In this document: one piece after another, positions 9,482-17,149 of the stretch
Numbering within the stretch: position 1 is the first letter of the stretch
Layout of the letters: each line of letters begins with the position of its first letter
NCBI RefSeq assembly: GCF_016714285.1
Contig: NZ_JADJNN010000038.1
Location: 186,001-250,000, forward strand
Direction of reading: 5' to 3'
Source: Nannocystis sp.
GTDB lineage: Bacteria; Myxococcota_A; Polyangia; Nannocystales; Nannocystaceae
DNA length: 64,000 nucleotides
The notes under the pieces: generated by a model
What the model was told of the DNA's origin: nothing
The model's input: only the letters and a program-made list of their open reading frames with translations
The model's database searches: none
Program-made: the position numbers and the translations under genes

Positions 9482-10267
9482 TCAGCTGGCCCACTTCGGT
9501 CGGTAGCCGCGCTCGCGCAGCGTCAGCACCTCGTGCCCATGCTCGGTCACCAGCACGGTGTGCTCGGCCTGCGCGCTCCACTTCTTGTCCTGCGTGACCG
9601 CCGTCCAGCCGTCGCCGAGCACGTCGCAGTGCTTGGTGCCGAGGTTGATCATCGGCTCGATGGTGAAGGTCATGCCCGGCTTCATGCGCAGGCCGACGCC
9701 GCGCTTGCCCACGTGCGACACCTGCGGCGGCATGTGGAACTCGCGGCCGATGCCGTGCCCGCAGAAGGCCTCGACCACCCCGTAGCCGTGGCGCTTGCCG
9801 GCGAACTCCGAGATCGCCGCGCCGATGTCCCCGATCTGCTTGCCCGGCGCGACCTCGGCGATGCCAAGCCACAGGCTCTCGCGCGTCACGTCGATCAGCT
9901 TCTCCACCTCGGGCGTGGTGCCGCCGCCGACCACGAACATGTCCGAGCAGTCGCCGAAGTAGCCGTCCAGCGTGGTCGTGATGTCGAGGTTGATGATGTC
10001 GCCGGCCTTGAGCGCCCGGTTGCCCGGGATGCCGTGACAGATGACCTCGTTCACCGAGGTGCAGATCGACTTCGGGAAGCCCTTGTAGTTGAGCGGCGAG
10101 GGGTACGCGCCGTGCTTGACGATGTAGTCGTGGCAGAGCCTGTCGAGCTCGCCGGTGGTCACGCCAGGGACCACGTGTGGCTCGATGAATTCCAGCACCG
10201 ACGCCGCCAGCCGGCAGGTCGTCCGCATCTTCTCGATCTCCGCCTTACTCTTGATCTCGACCGCCAT
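9482..10267 (-). CDS. map: type I methionine aminopeptidase
   Basis: A 261-residue protein that removes initiator methionine cotranslationally. The M24 fold motifs are complete: HGIP, the two-Asp motif NLDITTTLDGYFGDCSDM, GHGIGREFHMPP with metal His, TIEPM with metal Glu, and the last Glu in SAQAEHTVLV. The start at 10267 (MAVEIKSKAEIEKMR) is chosen because this is the canonical N-terminus; an upstream open extension of 35 residues is not conserved-looking. It diverges from the ArsA-like gene at 10447. Confidence 0.93.
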   Translation of the reverse strand: MAVEIKSKAEIEKMRTTCRLAASVLEFIEPHVVPGVTTGELDRLCHDYIVKHGAYPSPLNYKGFPKSICTSVNEVICHGIPGNRALKAGDIINLDITTTLDGYFGDCSDMFVVGGGTTPEVEKLIDVTRESLWLGIAEVAPGKQIGDIGAAISEFAGKRHGYGVVEAFCGHGIGREFHMPPQVSHVGKRGVGLRMKPGMTFTIEPMINLGTKHCDVLGDGWTAVTQDKKWSAQAEHTVLVTEHGHEVLTLRERGYRPKWAS

Positions 10268-10446
10268 CTCGTCCCTGGCCGCGCCGTACAAGACGCGTGT
10301 AGTGAGTGAGCGCAAACGCCCGGCCATCGCCGCTGCGAAGCCCATGGCCGGGGAGCATGGGAGTGACGCCACGCCCCGGTCAAGACCCCGCCAGCGTGAC
10401 GCTGCGCTGGCACCCCCGCGTCAGCTGTGCGAAGGTTCGCCCCCGC

Positions 10447-11406
10447 ATGGATGCCAGCCGCAGCCCGGAGTCGGTCTTCGACGCGCTCGCGGCGAGGCAA
10501 CTCCTGATCGTCAGCGGCAAGGGTGGGGTGGGGCGCACCACCGTCGCGGCGCTCCTCGGCCTCGCGCTGGCCCGCCGCGGCCGTCGCGTGCTGGTCGCGA
10601 CCGTCGGCCTCGACGACCGCCTGGCCTGGATGCTCGGCCTCCCCGCCCTGCAAGAGACCCCGACCGCCGCGGCCCCGGGCCTCTACGTGCAGCGAGTGGT
10701 CCCGCAGGTGTGCATCCGCGAGTACGGCGCGCTCATCCTCCACAACCAGCGCATCGCCGACGCCGTGTTCAACAACGGCCCGATGCGCCGCCTCCTGCGC
10801 ACGATCCCCGGCCTCGACGACTTCGCGATCCTCGGCAAGGTCTGGCACGAGGCGATCCGCGCCCACAGCTTCGACGCGTTGATCTTCGACGGACCCGCGA
10901 CCGGACACCTCCGCTACACCCTCGGCATCCCGCAGGCGATCCTCCGCACCCTCTCCGTCGGCCCGCTCCCTCGCGAGGCCCGCCTCATGCAAGACAGCCT
11001 CGAGGACCCCACCCGCGTGCAAGCCGTGCTCGTCGGACTCCCCGACCGCTGGCCGCTCAGCGAGCTCGGCGAGATGGCCACCGCGCTCCGTGAGGAGCTT
11101 CACGTGAACATCGGCGCCATCGTCGTCAACGGCCTGTGGCCCGCAAGCCTGCCCTCGCTCGCCGCTCCCGACTCCTCCATCGACCCCGACGGCGCCCTCG
11201 GCCGGGTCTTCGCCGCGACCACCGTCGTCGCCCAGCAGGGCCTCCGCCAGCGCGAGGGCGTGGCCGCGTGGCTCGCCGAGGCCAGCAGCGCCGGTCCGCT
11301 GCCGCCCGTGCTCGCCCTGCCGTGGCGCTTCCAGGGCTTCTCCGGCCAGCGCGACCTCGAGCAGCTGCTCACGGGCCTCGAACAACCTGTCTCGGCGGAC
11401 ATGTGA
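10447..11406 (+). CDS. ArsA/Get3-like ATPase, first of a pair (P-loop Lys replaced by Arg)
   Basis: A 319-residue SIMIBI-class ATPase. The deviant Walker A reads SGKGGVGRTT (residues 23-32): the signature Lys25 is present but the canonical P-loop Lys is Arg30. Later motifs include ATVGLDDRLAWMLG at the A-loop position and DGPATGHLRYTLGIP at the switch position. Bacterial relatives often occur as adjacent unequal pairs such as mycobacterial Rv3679-Rv3680; client proteins are unknown. The partner at 11968 has the opposite substitution. The start at 10447 fits the family N-terminus. The stop overlaps a dispersed palindrome (11385-11404). Confidence 0.8.
   Translation: MDASRSPESVFDALAARQLLIVSGKGGVGRTTVAALLGLALARRGRRVLVATVGLDDRLAWMLGLPALQETPTAAAPGLYVQRVVPQVCIREYGALILHNQRIADAVFNNGPMRRLLRTIPGLDDFAILGKVWHEAIRAHSFDALIFDGPATGHLRYTLGIPQAILRTLSVGPLPREARLMQDSLEDPTRVQAVLVGLPDRWPLSELGEMATALREELHVNIGAIVVNGLWPASLPSLAAPDSSIDPDGALGRVFAATTVVAQQGLRQREGVAAWLAEASSAGPLPPVLALPWRFQGFSGQRDLEQLLTGLEQPVSADM
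11385..11404. repeat. dispersed 20-bp palindrome
   Basis: ACCTGTCT-CGGC-GGACATGT, a member of the TGTCC-N4-GGACA family, overlaps the last codons of the ArsA-like gene. It is followed at once by ACAGCGCACATGTCC, which extends the inverted-repeat character of this convergent junction. Confidence 0.7.
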
Positions 11407-11435
11407 CAGCGCACATGTCCCTTCGTTCATGTACT

Positions 11436-11948
11436 TCAGGCCAGCTCGAGCTCGACGAGCAGCTGCCCGGCGTCGACCGTCGCGCCCTCGCTGGTGTTGA
11501 TCCGCAGCACCGTCCCGGACGCGCTCGCGCGCACCTCGTTCTCCATCTTCATCGCCTCGACGATGATCACCGGCGCCCCGCGCTCGACCACCTGCCCCAC
11601 GCCCACCAGCAGCCGCACCACCCGCCCCGGCATCGGCGCCTTGAGCTGCGAACCAGCCGCACCGCCGGCGCGCCCACCCGCCATCGTCGCCGCCAGCGCG
11701 GCCGCCTGAGCGGTGCGCACTTCGACCACGGTGGCCACCCCGCCCACGCTCGCCGAGTCCGCCGCGGCCCGCCCGTCGAGGGTCACCGCGCGCTGCCCGT
11801 GACCCCCGTCCTCGCGCACCAGGCTGCGCCCGCCCGGACTCGCGACCACCGTCATCCAGACCCCATCCACCTGCGCCCGCTCGCCCTCGACGCGGACCCT
11901 GTGCGCGCGCTCGCCGACGCGAACAATGAACTCTTGAACGCTCGTCAC
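11436..11948 (-). CDS. biotin carboxyl carrier-type protein
   Basis: A 170-residue protein. The C-terminal ~75 residues form a biotinyl/lipoyl domain (LKAPMPGRVVRLLVGVGQVV) with the biotinylation motif EAMKME, Lys at about residue 134. The N-terminal part resembles the small beta domain of single-domain carriers of acyl-CoA carboxylases or decarboxylases (EFIVRVGERAHRVRVEGERA). No carboxylase or carboxyltransferase gene is in the window, so the enzyme it serves is unknown. The GTG at 11948 gives the usual N-terminus. An ATG at 11969 would overlap, base for base, the ATG of the divergent ArsA-like gene. Confidence 0.8.
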   Translation of the reverse strand: MTSVQEFIVRVGERAHRVRVEGERAQVDGVWMTVVASPGGRSLVREDGGHGQRAVTLDGRAAADSASVGGVATVVEVRTAQAAALAATMAGGRAGGAAGSQLKAPMPGRVVRLLVGVGQVVERGAPVIIVEAMKMENEVRASASGTVLRINTSEGATVDAGQLLVELELA

Positions 11949-11967
11949 GGTCGCGGAGATTAGACCC

Positions 11968-13128
11968 ATGCCACCGACCGTGTCCACGACCGACCCGCTC
12001 GCCTTCGCCGCCGCCCGCCGCGTCGTGCTCTGCGTCGGCCCCGGCGGGGTAGGGAAGACGACCTGCGCCGCGGCCCTGGCCCTCGGCTCGGCCCAGCGCG
12101 GCCGCCGGGTCCTGGTCGTCACGATCGACCCCTCGCGCCGCCTGGCCCAGGCCCTCGGCTTCCACACCACCGGCGCCGGCACACCGATCGAGGGCGGCGC
12201 CCCCGTCGAGGTCGCGCTGCCCCCTGACGGCGCCTTGGCGGGGCCCGGCGGCAGCCTGCACGCGCTGTGGCTGGCCACCGAGCAGGTGTTCGCCGAGCTG
12301 GTCCGCAGCTTCGCCGAGACCCCGGCCGCCGCCGAGGCGATCCTCCGCAACCCGATTTACAAGGCGATGGCCGAGAACCTCGGCGGCGCGCTCGAGTACG
12401 CGGCGATGGCCAAGCTCCAGCTGCTCCACGCCGCCCGCAGCTACGACCTCATCGTCCTCGACACGCCCCCCACCGCCAACGCGATCGACTTCCTCACCGC
12501 TCCCGAACGCATCCACGAGTTGGCCCAGAACCCCGCCGCTCGCCTCCTCACCGGCGGCGGCCGCCTCGGCGCCCGCCTCCTCGGCATCGGCAACAACCTG
12601 GTCCTGCGCACCCTCTCCAGCCTCGCCGGCAGCAATTTCATCACCGAGCTCGGCGCCTTTCTTCGCGACTTCTCCGGCGTGCTCGCGACCTTCCAGGCCC
12701 GCGCCGGCGACTTCCAGTCGCTGCTCCGCTCGCCCGACACCGGCGTCGTGCTCGCAACCTCCGCCTCCCCCTTCAGCGTCCGCGAGGCCCTCGACTTCCT
12801 CGCCGTGCTCCACCAGCGCGGCCTCCGGGTCGACTCCGTCGTCCTCAACCGCGTGCTCCCGCCGTTCCCGCCCGCGCCGCCCCGCGACGCCATCCTCGCC
12901 GCCCTCGCCGCGCAGCTGCCAGCACCTGTCCTCGCGGACAGCTTGCAGCGGATCTCCGCCGCCTACGCCGGCCTGGTCGCCCAGGGCCAGCAGAGCCTCG
13001 AGGCCCGCACCACCCTCGCGCGCGCCTACCCGCAGCTGCCGCTGTGGCTGCTCCCGCAGCGCGAACCACCCCCGACCTCGCTCGCCGACCTCCACGAGCT
13101 CGTCAGTCAGTTCGTGCGGGCAGCGTGA
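11968..13128 (+). CDS. ArsA/Get3-like ATPase, second of a pair (signature Lys replaced by Pro)
   Basis: A 386-residue ATPase of the ArsA/Get3 family. Walker A reads VGPGGVGKTT (residues 23-32): the canonical P-loop Lys30 is present but the signature Lys is Pro25, the mirror image of the first paralogue. Other motifs: VVTIDPSRRLAQALGF (A-loop/switch I), VLDTPPTANAIDFL (switch II), and a hydrophobic helical region near residues 195-225 that may bind tail anchors or a lid partner. It diverges from the biotin carrier. The C-terminus ends inside the triplicated junction at 13093-13224. Confidence 0.82.
   Translation: MPPTVSTTDPLAFAAARRVVLCVGPGGVGKTTCAAALALGSAQRGRRVLVVTIDPSRRLAQALGFHTTGAGTPIEGGAPVEVALPPDGALAGPGGSLHALWLATEQVFAELVRSFAETPAAAEAILRNPIYKAMAENLGGALEYAAMAKLQLLHAARSYDLIVLDTPPTANAIDFLTAPERIHELAQNPAARLLTGGGRLGARLLGIGNNLVLRTLSSLAGSNFITELGAFLRDFSGVLATFQARAGDFQSLLRSPDTGVVLATSASPFSVREALDFLAVLHQRGLRVDSVVLNRVLPPFPPAPPRDAILAALAAQLPAPVLADSLQRISAAYAGLVAQGQQSLEARTTLARAYPQLPLWLLPQREPPPTSLADLHELVSQFVRAA
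12924..12943. repeat. dispersed 20-bp palindrome inside a coding region
   Basis: ACCTGTCC-TCGC-GGACAGCT, an exact TGTCC-N4-GGACA core, within the second ArsA-like gene. It keeps the reading frame. Confidence 0.75.
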
Positions 13129-13224
13129 CCCGCAGCGCGTGCACGAGCGGGTCAGTCCGTTCGTGCGGGCAGTGCGTGCACGAGCTCGTCAGTCCGTTCG
13201 TGCGGGCAGCGTGACCCGCAGCGC
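13093..13224. repeat. triplicated convergent gene junction
   Basis: Three head-to-tail copies starting at 13093, 13142 and 13179, each beginning CACGAGC and containing CAGTCCGTTCGTGCGGGCAG or a near copy. The plus-strand ATPase stops in copy 1 (13126-13128) and the minus-strand methylase-like gene stops in copy 3 (13189-13191). Copy 2 lacks the GTGACCCGCA segment. The copies therefore separate two genes whose ends would otherwise overlap. Confidence 0.9.
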
Positions 13225-13848
13225 CGCCGCGATCCGGCACCGCTTCGCGCTCAGCTCGACCCCGACGGCGTTCAGACCCATCGCGTTGGCCACCGCCAGC
13301 GCCGTCCCGCGGCCGCAGAAGGGGTCGACCACCGTGCGCGTCGGCGTGCGCCGACGGATGAAGCCGCAGGCCAGCGCGCACGCGTCCAGACCGATCGCCC
13401 GCGTCCACGTCATCGCCCCGGTGGCGAACACGTCGGCCAGCCCGTCCGGCTCGCCGAGCGGCCCGCGCCCGAAGCACAGCAGGTGCGCGTAGCTCGGCCG
13501 CCCGAAGGCGATCATCCCCGGCGGCTTGCGGCAGGCGATCTTGTGCCACCACAGCGACCGCTCGCAGCGGTCTGCGGCCAGCTGCACGAGGTGCGCCTTG
13601 TCGATCCACACCCCGCCCGCCTTGATGTCGGTCTGATAGAAGATCGCCGCCCCCTCCGGCGGACACGCGCGCAGCACCGCCTCCGCCGCGTCGATGAACC
13701 ACGCCCGCCACGCCGCCGGCGCCAGCGACAGCTCGCCTAAGTCCGGCAGCGAGGTCAGCAAGGAGCAGCCCGCGAGCTCGCCCCGCCCCGCCAACCACGC
13801 CAGCGCGTCGCCCTCGTGCACGCTCCGTTCACCTGGCGCTTGCGACAT
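13189..13848 (-). CDS. DNA methylase-like SAM-dependent methyltransferase
   Basis: A 219-residue protein with the circular-permuted order of N4/N6 DNA methylases: a motif IV-like TSLPD at the N-terminal side (usual TSPPY is changed), central WWHKIACRKPPGMIAFGRPS, and the SAM-binding motif VVDPFCGRGTALAVANAMGL at the C-terminal side. The altered catalytic tetrapeptide makes DNA methylation uncertain; it could act on another substrate or be inactive. The ATG at 13848 lies within a dispersed palindrome. No restriction enzyme gene is adjacent. Confidence 0.6.
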   Translation of the reverse strand: MSQAPGERSVHEGDALAWLAGRGELAGCSLLTSLPDLGELSLAPAAWRAWFIDAAEAVLRACPPEGAAIFYQTDIKAGGVWIDKAHLVQLAADRCERSLWWHKIACRKPPGMIAFGRPSYAHLLCFGRGPLGEPDGLADVFATGAMTWTRAIGLDACALACGFIRRRTPTRTVVDPFCGRGTALAVANAMGLNAVGVELSAKRCRIAAALRVTLPARTD

Positions 13849-13864
13849 GTCCCCTGAGCCAGGT
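13845..13864. repeat. dispersed 20-bp palindrome at a start codon
   Basis: ACATGTCC-CCTG-AGCCAGGT covers the ATG of the minus-strand methylase-like gene (13846-13848). The arms are imperfect but fit the family variants seen at 41005 and 56553. Confidence 0.55.
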
Positions 13865-13865
13865 C

Positions 13866-14588
13866 CTAGAACGCCACCGTGAAGCCGAGCCGCGGCCCGA
13901 ATTGAAACCCGCAGTAGCCGGGCACGTCCGCGCCACCCACCGTGAACGCGGCGTGACAGCTGCGCCCGGGGAAGGTGCCCGAGAAGCGGATCGCCAGGTC
14001 GAGGTAGACCGCACCGCGCCCACCACCGGACCCGCCACCTCCACCAGGCCCACCGGACCCACCGGACCCACCAGGCCCGCCGAGCCCAAGCCCACCCAGG
14101 TAGATCAGCGACCCGGGGGACGCCGTCCAGTGGCCCGCGACCCCGGCCCCGTGGTTCCAGATCGTCGGCCCCGCCCCCGCCAGCAGATACGGCGAGAAGC
14201 CCGGCTGGCGCAGAAACACGTAGCGCAGCGTCGGCGTCACCCGCAGCGCCAGCCCCGGCGCCGTGCTGGCCAGACCCGGATGCGCCGTGAAGTCCGCGGC
14301 CGACCACATCAGCACCCCGAGCTCGACCTCCCCGCCGAGCTCCAGCCCGTCGACCACGTAGTATCCGCCGCGCAGCCCGGGCGTCACGACCGTCAGCGAG
14401 CTCGATATGCTGACTCCCGCACCCACCCCCAGCGACCCGCGCCGCTTGCCCCACGGCAGCTCCGGTCCGTCCGCCGAGATCCCCGCCCCTGGACTCGCGG
14501 GCTCGCCGGCGTGACCCCGCGTCGGCGTCAACGTGGCGAGCCCGGCGGCGAGCCCCAGGCACACGGTCGGATCGACGAAGCTGCGCAC
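13866..14588 (-). CDS. outer-membrane beta-barrel protein with Gly-rich insert
   Basis: About 240 residues. The preferred GTG start at 14588 gives a signal peptide (VDPTVCLGLAAGLATLTPTR); a TTG at 14624 is the longer alternative. The body has repeated amphipathic strands (GSLGVGAGVSISSSLTVVTP; GLALRVTPTLRYVFLRQPGF) and ends GFTVAF with a terminal Phe, as in outer-membrane barrels. A low-complexity Gly/Pro/Ser loop of about 25 residues (14024-14098) interrupts two strands. It starts close to the divergent surface-protein gene at 14642. Function unknown. Confidence 0.65.
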   Translation of the reverse strand: MRSFVDPTVCLGLAAGLATLTPTRGHAGEPASPGAGISADGPELPWGKRRGSLGVGAGVSISSSLTVVTPGLRGGYYVVDGLELGGEVELGVLMWSAADFTAHPGLASTAPGLALRVTPTLRYVFLRQPGFSPYLLAGAGPTIWNHGAGVAGHWTASPGSLIYLGGLGLGGPGGSGGSGGPGGGGGSGGGRGAVYLDLAIRFSGTFPGRSCHAAFTVGGADVPGYCGFQFGPRLGFTVAF

Positions 14589-14630
14589 GCCCGGCGATGG
14601 TACCGGCGCCCCGCCCCGCGTCAATCCGGC

Positions 14631-14636
14631 TATGAT
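14631..14636 (+). promoter_or_regulatory. -10-like hexamer close to the start codon
   Basis: TATGAT is five bases upstream of the ATG at 14642, with no Shine-Dalgarno, so the transcript would be leaderless or nearly so. This is the second such arrangement in the window after 5647. Inference from spacing only. Confidence 0.35.
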
Positions 14637-14641
14637 GCGGC

Positions 14642-16255
14642 ATGCGAGAGCTCCGCTGGGTCGCAGTGTCGGTCGTGGGTTGTCTGTCGGCCGCTCCCTT
14701 GGCGGATGCGCACGCGGGTGAGGTGGTCCCGAACCCCTACGCGCCGACGGGCGTCGCGCCCCTGATCGACTTCTCCAACGGGCCGATCCCGTCGCGCTCG
14801 GTCGACAGCGGCGTCCGCTTCGAGGACCTCGACGCCTACATGAACCTGCCCGAAACGACCTTGCCCGAAGACCAGGTGCTGCGCCCCGGCCTGCCCGAGG
14901 GCTGGGTTCAGGTCGGCGACATGGTCATCCCGCGCGCGGTCGCCGAGGGCGCCGACGTGCGCACGCCGAGGAGCCTCGACCAGCTGCACGGCCCCGCGAG
15001 CGCCGGCAAGGTCATGGGCCCGTCGGCCGCCGACCTGTGCGCCTTCCCGGAAGCCACCCCGGACGGCATCTACAGCGGCGAGTTCAACCGCGGCAGCGAG
15101 TACCCGCGCCGCGGCACGATCTACATGAACTACACCGGCGGCAAGCTGATCAACGGCGGCGAGAACTCGGCCGAGAACATGTCGAGCCTGGCCCTCACCG
15201 GCTCCACCTACCCGGTCTACGGCGGCGGTGAGGCCAAGGCCGTCGCCGTCGCCCAGGCGGTCCAGACCGACTTCGCCGAGCTCGCAGTGCGCGTCGTCTA
15301 CCTCAAGCGCCCGCCCAAGCGGCTGCCCTACGTCATGATCATGATGGGCGGCAGCTACAAGGACACCACCTCCGGCCCGGCCGGCGGCGTCGCCCCCGGG
15401 GCCGACTGCGAGGACTCCGGCCTGCGCAACGTCTGCTACGCCTTCGTCAAGGGCTCCGCGGCCACCGACCAGTCCAACGTCGCCAGCCAGGAGATCGGCC
15501 ACACGATGGGCCTCGGCCACACCTACGGCAAGGACCGCGTGATGGCCTACGGCTACGACACCAACTCCAACATCGACATGGGCTTCGGCGACGTGTGCAG
15601 CCCCGTCTACATCTCGATGGGCCAGGCCGGCTACTGCGCCGGCGTCAACAAGTGCCACTGCGCCAGCGACGGCACCCAGCAGCACGACCTGCGCACCCTC
15701 AAGGCGATCTACGCCCCGCCCGGACCCGACATGGTCCCGCCCACGATCAGCATCACCAGCCCGGCCGACGGCGCCAGCTTCCTCCCCTCCGATCTCATCA
15801 CCGTCGAGGTCGACCCCAGCGACGACTACGGCGGCTACGGCTGGGACATCACCGTGACCGACAGCAACGACACGGTGCTCGCCGAGATCGTCGACTACCA
15901 GATCGCCCAGCAGTTCAACTTCAAGGGCCTGGCACCCGGCGTCTACACCATCACCGCCCGCGTCCAGGACCACTCCGACCAGATCGGCGAGCACGCGATC
16001 AAGATCACCATCGAGGGCGAGGAGAACGAGACCGGCGCCCCGACCACCAGCGACAGCGAGGCCGGCAGCGAGGCCGGCAGCGAGGCTGGCAGCGAGGCTG
16101 GCAGCGACAGTGGCAGCAGCGGCAGCGACTCGGCCGACACCAGCGGCGAGGCCACCGACGACGGCTGCTCGTGCCGCCAGGGCCCGCCCGACGCAGCCCT
16201 GGCCCTGTGGGCCGTCCCGGCGTTGCTCGGCCTCCGCCGCCGCAAACACCCCTAA
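14642..16255 (+). CDS. surface-anchored zincin-like protein with MYXO-CTERM-type tail
   Basis: A 537-residue exported protein: signal peptide (residues 1-25), a central metzincin-like domain, an Ig-like domain beginning PPTISITSPADGASF, a Ser/Glu/Ala/Gly repeat linker (SEAG five times), and a C-terminal CSC motif, hydrophobic helix and RRRKHP tail. That tail matches MYXO-CTERM sorting signals processed on Cys. The metal motif reads SQEIGHTMGLGHT (residues 282-294): the family HExxHxxGxxH has Gln283 in place of the first His, so zinc binding or peptidase activity is doubtful. Several cysteines in the core suggest disulfides. It ends at a strong hairpin shared with the tRNA gene. Confidence 0.75.
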   Translation: MRELRWVAVSVVGCLSAAPLADAHAGEVVPNPYAPTGVAPLIDFSNGPIPSRSVDSGVRFEDLDAYMNLPETTLPEDQVLRPGLPEGWVQVGDMVIPRAVAEGADVRTPRSLDQLHGPASAGKVMGPSAADLCAFPEATPDGIYSGEFNRGSEYPRRGTIYMNYTGGKLINGGENSAENMSSLALTGSTYPVYGGGEAKAVAVAQAVQTDFAELAVRVVYLKRPPKRLPYVMIMMGGSYKDTTSGPAGGVAPGADCEDSGLRNVCYAFVKGSAATDQSNVASQEIGHTMGLGHTYGKDRVMAYGYDTNSNIDMGFGDVCSPVYISMGQAGYCAGVNKCHCASDGTQQHDLRTLKAIYAPPGPDMVPPTISITSPADGASFLPSDLITVEVDPSDDYGGYGWDITVTDSNDTVLAEIVDYQIAQQFNFKGLAPGVYTITARVQDHSDQIGEHAIKITIEGEENETGAPTTSDSEAGSEAGSEAGSEAGSDSGSSGSDSADTSGEATDDGCSCRQGPPDAALALWAVPALLGLRRRKHP

Positions 16256-16259
16256 ATAC

Positions 16260-16291
16260 TTGAGGCCCTGACCGAAAGGTCAGGGCCTCAA
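16260..16291. terminator. bidirectional hairpin, 14-bp stem with GAAA loop
   Basis: A perfect 14-bp stem (TTGAGGCCCTGACC paired with its complement) closed by a GAAA tetraloop lies between the surface-protein gene (+) and tRNA-Gly (-). It has no long U tract on either strand, so it may stop transcription weakly or protect the 3' ends. Confidence 0.75.
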
Positions 16292-16307
16292 AGCCCTCGA
16301 AGGGGGG

Positions 16308-16380
16308 AGCGGGAGACGGGGATCGAACCCGCGACATTCAGCTTGGGAAGCTGACACTCTACCAACTGAGTTACTCCCGC
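16308..16380 (-). tRNA. tRNA-Gly (anticodon CCC)
   Basis: A 73-nt cloverleaf: acceptor GCGGGAG/CTCCCGC, D-stem ACTC/GAGT with AGTTGGTA loop, anticodon stem TCAGC/GCTGA with loop TTCCCAA (anticodon CCC), variable ATGTC, T-arm GCGGG-TTCGATC-CCCGT, and discriminator U. The CCA end is not encoded. It reads glycine GGG codons. Flanked by the hairpin on its 3' side. Confidence 0.95.
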
Positions 16381-16476
16381 GTCGGTAAGGGCACCCTCGA
16401 TACCAGGGCTTGGTCGTCGCCGCAAGGCCCGGAAAAATGCTCGACCCGCGCCGGGTGAACGGGGACAGTGGCGACC

Positions 16477-17085
16477 ATGTCCGACCCGACCAAGGCGGCC
16501 CTGCGCGCGGCCCTGCTGCAGCGTCGACAGGGCCGCGACCCGGAGGCCAACGCCAGCCGCTCGGCCGCGCTGCTCGGCCACCTCGTGCGCCACCCGCTGT
16601 GGCAGCAGGCCCGCGGCATCGCGGCCTTCGTCGGCGTGCGCGGCGAGCCCGACACCTGGGGCCTGCTCGCCGCGACCCTGGCCGAGAGCAAGCGCCTGTG
16701 GCTCCCGCGCATGCAGGGCACACCCGCGGCGATCGCCTTCGTGCCCGTGCACGACCTCCGCGAGCTCGCGCCCGCCCGCTTCGGCCTGCTCGAGCCGCGT
16801 CCGCGCGATGGCCAGGCCACGCTCACCACGCCCTCCGCCGCCGCCGGCGTCGACCTCGTCCTCATCCCCGGCCTCGGCTTCGCCAGCGATGGCGCCCGCA
16901 TCGGCTTCGGCAAGGGCCACTATGACCGCGTCCTCGCGCCGATCCACCACCACGCCGCGCCCCTGCGCGTCGGCCTGTGCTTCAGCGACGACCTCGACCC
17001 CAGCGAGGGCAAGGTCCCCCGCACCGAGCTCGACGTGCCGATGCACTGGATCGCCACCCCCGACGGCCTGCATCACTGCCGCTGA
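16477..17085 (+). CDS. 5-formyltetrahydrofolate cyclo-ligase
   Basis: A 202-residue protein of the 5-FCL/MTHFS family, which converts 5-formyl-THF to 5,10-methenyl-THF with ATP. Typical features: KAALRAALLQRRQG at the N-terminus, a central FVGVRGEPDTWGLL, and the nucleotide/substrate motif DLVLIPGLGFASDGARIGFG followed by KGHYDRVL. ATG 16477 is preferred over the in-frame GTG at 16468. It converges with the parvulin gene; the 64 bp between them show no clear terminator. Confidence 0.88.
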   Translation: MSDPTKAALRAALLQRRQGRDPEANASRSAALLGHLVRHPLWQQARGIAAFVGVRGEPDTWGLLAATLAESKRLWLPRMQGTPAAIAFVPVHDLRELAPARFGLLEPRPRDGQATLTTPSAAAGVDLVLIPGLGFASDGARIGFGKGHYDRVLAPIHHHAAPLRVGLCFSDDLDPSEGKVPRTELDVPMHWIATPDGLHHCR

Positions 17086-17149
17086 TCGGCACCAACGCTC
17101 CTGCCGCCGGGGCTCATCTGCTCGAGCGCCGGGCCCTTCGTCGCGGCGC

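Noticed and set aside
12924..12943. Operator for the surrounding genes
   Set aside because: The same palindrome occurs inside many unrelated genes, which does not fit a single regulon.
10159..13095. Very long minus-strand open frame opposite the ArsA-like genes
   Set aside because: It is antisense to clear genes, has the biased composition of a GC-rich shadow, and no domain or motif pattern.
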